Shown piece after piece: positions 39,601-51,600 of a stretch of 64,000 bases of DNA (positions are counted from its first letter, which is position 1; each line of letters starts with the position of its first letter). The notes under the pieces were generated by a model that saw nothing but the letters and a program-made list of their open reading frames with translations, made no database searches and had not been told where the DNA came from. A program made the position numbers and the translations under genes. Source of the DNA: Owenia fusiformis (taxonomy: Eukaryota > Annelida > Polychaeta > Sabellida > Oweniidae); contig CAIIXF020000005.1 in assembly GCA_903813345.2 (NCBI GenBank), positions 18,601,375 through 18,665,374 on the forward strand, in the 5' to 3' direction.

Positions 39601-42600
39601 GTCCAATCAGATCTTCTTGCTAGGAGTTTGATTTTGTATGGCCATTTCTTCCGACAGCATCGTTGACCCAGTGTGGACCAACATTCAAACATTATAGAAA
39701 TGTGTTTTTTTCTGCTTGCTGATTGGTTGAGAAAATCGGATAAGTTTGAATTGATTTATGATCAGGTGTGTGGTGACCACTGGGAATATAGGCGTGGCTG
39801 CTAAACTGTAAAATTGTCTAACCTATTCAGAAGTTAGTTTAGAACTAAGTTTTGTGCTCAGGGTAAAAGTCAAAAGAACATTTCAAAAAGTATTTATTCA
39901 TTCATACAAAAGTTTCAGTTACTTGAAGTTGAATGAAGGAATTTGCTTAAGGAATCAATATATGAGTCCACTCATATCGAAAGCCCATGGTCCACTGAAT
40001 GATGCCATATTTTCACAGATGTAAGAATCAAGCTGATTTTTGTGACATACAAGTTCTCTTCCATTCCGATGATAATATAGGGGCATACAAACAGACCTTG
40101 ATTGCATATTACCCCCTGCTATAACCCAATCTTACAAGTCAGAAGAACCTTGTCAGAAGCAATCAGTATCCCTCTGGTAGATAATGTTTAATTATATAGA
40201 TTAGATACCACTATTCACTTCTTTTCTTTATTATGAATATAATGACACCCAATGCCTTTTCAAGTAAGGAGTGTCACTTTCAGTTCTTTTAACTATCTTG
40301 GGTTTGATTATAAGGATCCCATGTAGTTTGATCAGCCTTGCAAGAGTAATGTGCAAGGGCTAACAGGATGACTTCTCAAAACCATTTCCATGAATAATTT
40401 ATCTATGTAATTAATTACTTTTTAATTGATTATGTTTGTTAGAGTTAAGTAAGCGAGAAGGTCCTTTTTGAAGGATCGCTTTTCCAAGTGGCACATTTAT
40501 GAAATCATATACAGCACTTCTTAAATAAGTGGCTGTGTGTATTTCTTACAATGGCATAGTGTTGCATCAAGTTTTGGTCTACCCAGTACACTTTTCCCTA
40601 CCTAAGTATATAGGTTTTGGTTTGTTAGTTTGAGGAGGGAATATACAAAGGCTGGTATAGGAGGCTCTTTGCAAGACTACCACATATTAATAGCATATTA
40701 TGTATCCTTGAACCTCCCATTACCCTTATTAGTGACAGTCTTGCATCAAGTTTTTGGTCTATCTATAAACAGTTCCCTACCTTGTATAGATAGATTTGAG
40801 ATTATTAGTTGGATAAAGGAGTATACAAAGGATGGTAGATAAGGCCTGATGCAAGACTAGCCCATTCAATCACATTTTTATATCTATTAAAGACATATTT
40901 CACATTGTGTTTGCAGTATCAGCAGAGAGATATGACCCAGAAGCAGATGAAGACGATTCAGATGAAAAGGTAATTAGCTGTTCAGCAAAATGATATTGCA
41001 GATGTTTATAGAATCTAAAATAGAGTGGAACCATACAGAAAATGCACATTGTTCAGATTTAGAAACTATCAAACTAGTGAGAAAAAAAGAAATGACAAGT
41101 ATGATTGCCTAGAATAAGAGTTTGTGCATGTATGTAGGATCAGATGCAAGGGCATGGCATAACTTCTAAACAATAATGTGGTTATCTCATCAAATCTACT
41201 TCAGAACCTGGTTGGTGTGAGATGTCAAAAAAGAACATATTGGCCCATCTGAAATAACTCACCTTGACTATGTTTATAGCATAGGCGATCTCTATTAGGC
41301 AATGAAGCAGTTGTATTTGTACATTTGTTAACTATTTTGAGTGTCAATTTCATTCTTCTATTTCCTTGATAATTTGCCAATATTTTCAATGGCTTCATTT
41401 ATTTTTTCTTTTACCAGTGCTTGTTAAGATCATCATGTTCTACTGTTTAAACAGGATGTTTCAAGAGTCTGGAATTGCAAGGGGTTAATTGTGAAACCAT
41501 CAAAACTGTAATTGGAAAAGATGAAAAGACATCAGAATTTCCTGTTATTAGAGATTCTATGGTTATAAAAAGTTAAATAAAAAGTTTACATAGACCATTG
41601 GGAGTAATTGTTGAGCTATGATCTTGATTATCAACATGAGTTCAGCTTGTTCGCTTTTATGACTATCATTGAAGTTTATGTGGGTTTTAGATTCAATTTC
41701 AACATCATTATATTGCTTGAGGTTTTTGCATGTATCATTGATGTTAATTTTGATGCGATTTCTGCAAAATGAGTATCATGTATTCATTGGATTTTAGTTT
41801 ATGCCTGATATATTAGCTCTCCAATAGTTTAGTACCAGCTTATCTATGGTATTTCGCTGGTTTGGGATGTGTGTGTAGCAACACTTATATGAAGTGGCTA
41901 GAGTTTGATGTATAAAAGCTTTTATATGCAGATATCTGCTAAACTAAATATCAGCATCATCATACAAATACATCAACACAGTACAAATACTTATTAAAGT
42001 TATGGTACTTGACATTCTCAATAAGCAGCACCAAATGGGAAACTACTCTAATAAATTGGTTTGAATCAAACTTGAATTCTAGGTTCAACTTGATAGAATT
42101 CATTATCAAACAATTATTGAAAGTGACTGTATCATGAACCATCAGAATAGGCCTTGAACTCGGCTAGTGTTGAGCTCTCATTTAAAGTTACTAATAACAC
42201 TCAAACATACTGTTCTACGAGAATTCATTCTAAATTTAATCATCTTTAAAGGTTAGAATAGTCTGAATTTTATGTTCTTCATCTTCCATTAATTAACAAA
42301 AAGAATCTTTAACATTTACTGAAATTGTTGTTGTTGTTTCAGGTGATCTATCCAAAGTCTGATGAGCAGAGACAGAGGCTGAGTAATGCTGTCAAGAACA
42401 TTCTGCTATTTAGAAGTCTGGACTCAGTAAGTCACATTCTAGCCCCTGCAATTGCAAATTGCAAAAGTTGATATTTAGATGCACAACTTTTAGAATAAAG
42501 GGGTACTCTTATAAAGTCATATATTATTTTCATATATCTAGGGTTTTTGGTAGATTCTCTAAAAAAAGTCATACATTTTTCATACTTACTTCTATAGTAG

Positions 42601-45600
42601 TCTGTAGAAGTATCTTGCAATAATACTTGTTACCTGAACTGACCAGACTTAACGACTTTATTCAGCTTTTATTTATTCTTCTTGGAATCATACAAATACA
42701 TTCACAATTTTATTTCGTTAATTTTTTGGAATATAGCTGATTGATCACATTTTAAGATGTGCATGAACTGCTTGTGTCGTTAACTTGCAATGAAAACCAT
42801 GTGGTTATGTGAGATAGCGTCAATGTAATTATTTTGCCAGAATGGTTGATCATGTATAATAATCTTCTTCAGCATTGAATCCTCCAGGACTACTCCCATT
42901 TGAATGTTTGATAATTACTTTCTTTTCAGTTGTAAATCTATTTCGACCAAAGGAAAATAAAAAGGCATTTTGCCAGTTGGAATTTTTTTATCCATTAAGT
43001 TTGAGGTTTGTCAATAGATGGCATAAAACACTGAGTTAGATATTCATTAATATAAAATCAGAATGATGGAGAGAAAATTGAAGTTTCATTAATGCCGCGA
43101 TATTTACATGTCTTTCATGTAGTAAGTACCAAACAACCCACAGTATGTGACTTGTGACCTATCTTGTATTTCACAACTACATTGATAAAATTAATGCCTT
43201 GATGCCTTAGAAGCATTCACTTTGCATTTCTAATAGAGATGTAAGCTACAAATCACACACCTAAGCAGTGATGATGCTGAGAAATAGAATCTCAGTAGAT
43301 AATTAATTGAAATGGAATAATGGACTATTTCAAGAAATAAGGATTCATTTGTTATCTAGAAACTTAAACATTGTACACTTTACTTATAATAATATATTGT
43401 CTTGTAACTGTTGAGTTCAGATTGCGTGAAATCTATATCGAATACCTTTCTGTGATGTAAGGAGTAAACACTTTGATCAAAAAAGAAATAATAGATCTCT
43501 GAGCGAAACAGGATTTTGCACCCTTTGTGATAGTTTAAAAGAGAGCTTTATCTACCTAATGTACAGGGTGTCCCGAAAGTATGGGGCCCCCCCTAGGCAG
43601 ACATATTCCAGTGTCCTCATAGTATGTGTCATATATCATTTTAAAGCTTATCCAAAGTTACATTGATTTGCCAAGTATCATGGTTTAACTCCCAAATGGG
43701 AAAAAGTTAGAGTCATTTTTAAAGTTAGTGTTTTGTCAAAATAAAGTTCAATTTTACACCATAATACTAGTCAATGAGTCCCCCCTTGGCCATGTTAACA
43801 GCAGCAATTATTTTCAGATTTGACCTTAAAACCCCTTCAAATTGGGGTGTGGAATTTTATAACCCTCTTAAAACCTGTTAAGGCACTTTAGAAGAGTTTC
43901 TTTAGAGTTTCTACCCTCACCATTCTCTTTTTCCAACTCAATATCCCTCCGACCTGAAAAGAATTGCTGCTGTTAAGATGGCCCGGAAGGACACATTGAC
44001 TAGTGATTTGGTGTAAAATTGAACTTAATTTTGACCAAACACTAAATTTTGAAATGAATGTAATTTTTTCACATTTGAGAGTTGAACCATGATACTTGGT
44101 GAATCAATGTAACTTTGAATAAGCTTTAAAATGATATATGACACATACTATGACGACACTGGTATATGTCTGCCTAGGGGGGGCCCCATACTTTCGGGAC
44201 ACCCTGTACATGTACTAGCCTCTGACACTCAGAGTAATGATTTTGATAATTGAACCAGATTTGTCAAAATATAACAAGTAGATTTGTTTTGTCATTTACA
44301 GGTTATCATTTGGTAAAGAAATAACATGGACATACTCAGTGTATTTATTCAAATGCACATACTCATTCCGAGTAAGATCAATTTTCATATGAAAAACTAG
44401 ATTTATACTTTTTGATAATCAATATTTGTCAAAGAAATTCATTGATTTGTTATGAGAAAATACAGTACTTCAATTTGCTAGATGCTTCCAAATGTGACCC
44501 TATTGGGCCTAGTATATTATCTTAAATCCTCTCACTCTACTATACCTTGAATTTGGCATTCTGGTATGCCAGAGCCCCTCTTATCTACCGTTTGCGAGAG
44601 ATAAAGACAAAGGGGGCGCAGCTATCGCGATGTGAATTTGGTATTTATGAGCAACCCATTTGGCTTATTAGGAATGATTATGTTATTTGTTATCGTACCT
44701 AATAAAGGTACGATATTGTAGTCAGCTTGACGGGCGGGCGGGCAGCGTCTCACTTTTCAGCTTGTCTACAGGTTTCCAGCCAAACCATTTGACAGATTCA
44801 TCTGAAATTTTCAGGAATGTTTCTACGTATCAAAGTTAAGAACTGATTATTAGTTTTTGGGCATTCTGGGTAAATTTTAAGGTGGCCATTTTGGATTTTC
44901 CGTCCTAAAATCTTCACTTTCAAGACTTGTCTACAGGTTTCCAGCCAAACCATTTGACGGATTCATCTGAAATTTTCAGGGATATTTCTACGTATCAAAG
45001 TTAAGAACTGATTAGTTTTTTGGCATTCTGGGTAAAATTTAAGGTGGCCATTTTGGATTTTCCGTCCTAAAATCTTCACTTTCAAGACTTGTCTACAGGT
45101 TTCCAGCCAAACCATTTGACGGATTCATTTGAAATTTACAGGGATGTTTCTACATATCAAAGTTAACAACTGATTAGTTTTTGGGCATTCTGGGTTAATT
45201 TTAAGGTGGCCATTTTGGATTTTCCGTCCTAAAATCTTCACTTTCAAGACTTGTCTACAGGTTTCCAGCCAACCCATTTGATGGATTCATCTGAAATTTT
45301 CAGGGATGTTTCTATGTATCAAAGTGAACTGATTAGTTTTTGGGCATTCTGGGTGAATTTTAAGGTGGCCATTTTTGGATTTTCCGTCCTAAATTCTTCA
45401 CTGTCACACTGCTGTGTTTTAGGTACGATATTGTTCACGTCTGTGCCTTGTTTTTATTTGTCTGTTCCTTATTGTTTTTAATGGTTTATTGGATGACTGT
45501 TAGATGTTAAAGTAAGGTCCTTTCAAAAATATACTAAACAATATCAGTGTTCTCCCCAGGATTTTTTCTCAAATGGGTGCAAAATTCTCATTTTCACAAT

Positions 45601-48600
45601 TCAGTCCAAAATTGGTAAAATATGCCCATTTTACATGATTTTTCTTAATTTCAAGTGGGTGTAAATGAAATCTTGGGTGGGTGCAGACCTGATTTTAAAA
45701 TCTCAGGTGGGTGCTGCACCCACTTGCTTTAATGCTGGGGAGATCACTGAATATAATTAGACAAACAGAGTATCTTATGCATTTCTAGGGGTTAGGTATA
45801 GTAGAGTGCCTCTATTGCCAACTAAATTGCAAAAACTTCAAAGCTCAGTTAATTTGATGAGCTCTGTGTTGTGCTTATAAAAGTTATTTACCAAAGCAAA
45901 GAACTAGAATTGTTTATTTTACATTTCTATAGAAGACACAATAACTTGCAATAAAAGTAATTGGAGTTGTCTTCTATTTCCTATTAAAAATGACAACGTG
46001 ATACAATGTTTCTTACAGATGTAAGCCTTGATGTATTCATTCATTACACACTGTTCATTAATTCTTCTTTTTAACAGTGAATGAAACCATACAAAATAAT
46101 AATGATTTGATTTGAAGTCAAGTTGGTATTGTGATAGTCCATTAATTATTAAGAGCCTTCTGGTAATGATATATGAATTTCACAGAATTAGGTCTCTCAT
46201 GAATATGCAGGCCCGTAGCCAGGATTTGCCAAGGGGGGGGTTCAGTTTTCAAAAATTTCCAGAGGGGGTTTACATTTGACAATTTTGGCCCAAATATGGC
46301 TAAAATAACTTGAGAAGTGCTCAAATTGGTGAAAAACTACATGATTTTGAAAGAATTTTTGGCCAGGGGGCCAGGCCAGGTTCGCCCGAACCCTGTGAAC
46401 CCCCCCTGGCTACGGGCCTGATATGGCTACTGTATTCCTCTCTAATGAGCATATACATTGGGGTTTCAAAAAATCCATATGGGCTCATTGGAACTGTACG
46501 CTCATTGGAGGGAATATGGTATATAATAATGTTTGCTGTAAATGCTATTTCATGCATACGAGGGTTGATCCAAAAGTTCCGAACCATTTGCTCTAAAAAT
46601 CTTAATACTTTATGAAAATTCTTCATATTTGGCCACAACCACCCCATATATAGTAGTCTCATTTTGTGAAATAATAAGCAATAAATTTGACCAGCAACAT
46701 AGGTATCTGGTTACCATAGTAACATGACAACAGGGTATGTGGAGCAAGAGTACAACATATTGTAGAAGTGGAAAAAAGTTGATTCTAAAAGAGTGTTACA
46801 GGGTACCAAATTTAAAATGTATCAGTCATGCCTGCATGCCTATTAACCAAGTATTTTTTCAATTTGTCCATATTTCGAATTCATTGTTAGTTCTTGATTT
46901 AATTTCGCAAAATAGTCTCTTATCATCTTATATACATTTAGTATATCTGCTGACCCTTTGATCAAACACATCTTTACATTCACCATCACCTGTCTCAGAA
47001 AGCCACTCAAGACCAGCAAGACAGACTTCATTTAATGTTATAAAGCATGTCTTGCCTTGTAATTTGTACTTCAGGTCACTATAAAGATAAACGTCAGAGG
47101 GAGGCAAATATAGTGAGAAGGATGCAAGGGTAGGATAAGGCATGCGCATATTTTCATTGACGTTTGAGTATAAGTATTGAGGTATGGAATTGCGCATTTT
47201 CGAAATCGAACTGGATTTTATGATTTTATTTGACTGCGGCTTTTGGTGCAAGGCATCCTTCTGGTCAATGACATCACAGTTGCCAACTTGTATGATATCA
47301 GATCACACATATAGCATTGGTCTAATGAAAGAAAAATTGATTAATAGGCATGACTAACAAATTTGAAATACATTTGGTACCCTGTATACATCCTTCAAGT
47401 GTCAACTTTGTTCCAACTCTACAATGTGTCGTTCTCTTGCTCCGCATACCCTGTTGTCATGTTGCTATGGTAACCAGATACTTATGTTACTTGTCAAATT
47501 AATTGTTTATTTTTACACAAAATGGAACTACTATATATGGGGTGGTTGAGGCCAAATATGATCAATATTCATTGAATACTAAGATTTTTAGAGCAAACGG
47601 TTCGGAACTTTTGGATCAACCCTCGTATATGTCCCAGCCATTATATTATGATTCAAGGTAATTCAATAAAAGTATAGTAGATCAAAATCATTTTTTTGCA
47701 AGTTTATCTCATGGTTATTTTATTCAAGTATGACTAGTGTTGTGCATTGGTGCCTGTAACATATTGTTACATTATTCCCAGTTGTTACTGATGCCTCATT
47801 TGCAATTACAGTGTCAGTGTTATTTTAACCTTTAGCGTGCTGCCGGCGGACGAGTCCGCCGAGACTAAAATGTCTCTCACAACTGCCGGCGGACCCGTAC
47901 GCCCGATTTCAAACTTTTAAAAACTTTACTTTTTCGCGCCATTCGTATTGTCCAATTACATTGCCCGATTTATTCAGTGCCTAACATGACTTCCTGTTGA
48001 CCTAGAAATGGCGATATTTCGAAAAATAATTCTCAATTCAACAATTTAAACAGTGTTTTAGTCGTTTTTAGTGAACGAATCGTACAAAATGGTGGACAAA
48101 TACGATCACAACGAAAATGTGGAGGAAATGAATTGCGATTTCGAGCTCTTTAGACTCTTGGAAGCCGATAACGGTCATCGAAAATAGAAACTAGAATATT
48201 TTCTGAATTGAAAAATTGAACATTCGATCGCTGCAAATTCAGATTTGGATTCTGACCAGACGAAGAGGCGGAGCGGCGGATTCCGGAGGAGTATTCATGG
48301 TATATTTATGCCCAGTCGTGTTAATGTACGAATAAATTCATGAGAACATTTTTTTTCATGAGCCAGGCCACTGTATCTTCCCTTTGTGAAAATTTTATCC
48401 AGATTCATTCAGTAGTTATTGAGATATTAATTATTTAGTCCAGGCATATCGTTTTTTGCACTCTTTGAAAAATAAGCCAGTTGCGTGGGATATATTTGCT
48501 GAAATAAGGCAGCATGGTAAAGGTTAAGCAAGTATGTCAAAGTTGTTTCTAAAACAGTATGTCGAGATTTCTACAAGTACAGTTTACGAAGGCCTAACCA

Positions 48601-51600
48601 TTGGGATTGAGAAATAACCAAGCGCTATTCTTTCTTTCTTTCTTTATTTTTACCCACACTTGTGAATAAAAAATAGTACATACATTACATACAATACAAT
48701 ACATACAATAATACAAATCAGTTTTTACTTTAAATCTTAACTGCCAATAATCTTCATTAATTTACCCATGGGCTTTCAATTAGAACTTCAAATTGAATCC
48801 AAATCCTTGAATGGGGAGGTAATCCTGACTAGATAAACTCATTGGTTATTTGTATTTGTTACAAAGACTGATAATATCTTTATTTCCTTGCAATGTATAC
48901 ATGAACTGTAAAATGTCCTCCCTCCAGGCCTTAGGTAACAATCTTGGTTATTTTAGGGAGTTTATGTATACTTAAGCATTACTCAGGAGATGAAGAAAAA
49001 GTGCTCCCTAAAGGGAAGTTTATTTCCATAAATGCCATTTACGGTTTTTATGATGTCTTCATTCTCTTCTTACACAAGTCCAAGCCATTTGCATGTGATG
49101 TTAGTACTCAAATAAATGTGTTAAAAGGCCAAGTTGATTAGCTGGATTACTCCTCAATTTACATTAATCTCTTACATGATCAGGTGTTTGTAGTGGTTGT
49201 TCAATATGCTTCTGTCATAGCTAGCATGCCTTGATGAGACCCAGGGGCTGAATTGCTCCTAATATATGTTGTTTAACATGCAGATCACACATCTAATCAC
49301 TTGGCAGTTTAATGTCTACTTCAACGGTTTCTCCCTCAATTGTGTTTTATTCATGCTGAATTTCAGGGGATCTCAAGTCACATTGGTTATTTATTGTTTC
49401 TCATAACATAATCGTAACATAGTCCCATAGGGAAGGTCCTTAGAAGTAGCAAAGTGAAGAATTATATCATTAATAAAGATTACTTAAGTAGACTGTGCTA
49501 TAAGAGACACATCATTAGAATTCTTACTGGGGTCCCATAGGTGTATTTATCCCCCAGTCCCCCAGGGGTTAGGTAACTATAGGTGAATAGCAGATCAGAG
49601 GATCCTATTGATGCCGTTCACATATTCTTATCATGGTAGCATTTAATTTTCACTTAATTTTCATTTAATTTTCAACAGGGTGTAGCACCCAGTTGCGCTT
49701 ATGTTGGTAGATACTGATTGTCTAACCTAAAATTTATTTGAATTGCATCACCTGCTATGTCTTGCATCGATATATTATTCTCAAAATTACTTAGAAATTA
49801 TGCGTCAGTTTGTCATTTTATCCAGCGAGTGTAATTTTGATCTAACAAAGAATTCCCCATTTACTTCATGCTCGAAAGTGTGTCATTTTCAGAATATTGA
49901 ATTTGTAATTTATCATATTAGTCTATAAAGTGAAATCAGTTGGGATAGTACATCATTTTTACTGATTAATCGAAAGCTATGAGATGATTTTAGGAGCAAC
50001 ACATCTATTGACTGGTCAATAAGTGGCATCATAATGTACCATATCATCCTCCTCTATCAGTTTTCATGTATCCTGGTTATGAGACTGAACTGTGTGACAT
50101 GCATCAGAATGAGTTACTGGGATTGTCATTATATATTTTTTTTCATATCTTTATTTTTACAATGTAATGCTATTTTATTGATGATAAGCACTGTGCAGCT
50201 ATATTGTGGTTATTATTGTTTTGGAGAAGGTATAATAGGTCTACTGACCAATTGCAACATATATATGTAGTGAGAAACGGTGCAACCTCTATGTATGTGA
50301 TATGAAATATACAAGGGTTAAACGCCATTGGGAGCAATTTAAAATAGTTCACGATGCAAAGAACAACAGTTTATCTCATGAAGGTGTTTATTTTTGCAGG
50401 TTTTAAGAAATTGCCATACCGAGACCTCATCAAGATCGATGTAAAATTGCTTAGTCTTATTTATTGCTTGCTTTATTATTCTAGCACTGTACATTTTCAC
50501 TTATATGAGATCTCCATGGATTGGTATTATGTTTTGATCTTTATTAGAGATTGATCACCTTACCATGAAGTTAAATTCGTAAGAGCTTTGGAGGGTTACC
50601 CACTGGTTAGAAACTGATATTCTGACTTAAAACCATACCAGGTTAATATCTAAGAAGACTAAGACTGATAATATCTGATTCAATAAAATGATCAGCGAAT
50701 TCATTTTTTTGTTTTTATTTTCAGGAACAAATGCAAGAAGTGATAGACGCCATGTTTGAGAGAAAGGTAAGTTAATGCTTAATATTATCTTTAAACGAAG
50801 GCCACATTTGTTGAGCAATTATTTACCAGCCCCATTTTTATTATAATTATTGGTTGAACAATTTGGCTGTTTGGCTCCTTACTCCCTCAGTGCAATATTG
50901 ACAATTTAGACTATGGATGACTATTACAGGCAGTATGGAAATTGTTGAGCAATCAGAAAATTCATCTGCCATTACCTTAATTGATCCATTGAGCTCAATC
51001 TATTACTTTAAAGAGATAACTTATTTTTCCTGTTCTAAAATGACAGCACTTATACTACAGAAAAATATAAACTTTAGCTCGTAAAGTTCATTGCAGCTTT
51101 CAAGTTTGGGGAATATGTAAATCTAGTCAACTTTGTGACCTCACTCAGAATGGGATAAGTGAAATCACTAAAAGGTAGTCTAGCTACACACCTCTACGAC
51201 CCCCCCTCTTAGCCCTCTACTTGAATAAACACCTTCACACACTTGTTGTGGTGGTGGGGGGGGGGGGTCACAAGGGCTTGGAGCTTGATTAATTAAAAGG
51301 TTTCATTGTGGGATTCTTTCTCTGTTCATGAAATAAACATAAAAAAGGAAGTACAGTACCCTAGTTATCAAGGTAAAGTTATCATACATCTTCTGTGTGC
51401 ACTCTTCTAATGCAATTAAAGAAATAAAAATAAGAAAATGGAACCATACGGTTGATTCTGTATATTCTCTTCATTATGAATTACCTTGATGGATCAAGGT
51501 GAATTGAAACAAGCTATTCTTATGTAGAAATACAGATCCTGCAAGTCTCTGATAAGTTGATTTATAAGGAGCTCAGCATGGCACCCTGATATTCTATGGG

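Larger units (their letters stand above)
25496..40916 (+). other. Intron 3 of RII (15.4 kb)
   Basis: Donor GTAAGA, acceptor TGTTTGCAG. Contains the repeats listed. Nothing recognised at about 25500-26700, 26880-27530, 28690-29800, 33741-35000, 35150-38080 and 39300-40560, apart from simple AAAT runs near 26245-26270. Confidence 0.85.
42427..50724 (+). other. Intron 5 of RII (8.3 kb)
   Basis: Donor GTAAGT, acceptor ATTTTCAG. Contains the mariner, piggyBac and hAT-type remnants listed. Nothing recognised at 42430-43560, 44210-44545 and 48720-50720. Confidence 0.85.

Noticed and set aside
44692-45433. Helitron
   Set aside because: A terminal hairpin is present, but no TC start or CTRR end, no A-T insertion site and no Rep/helicase remnant.
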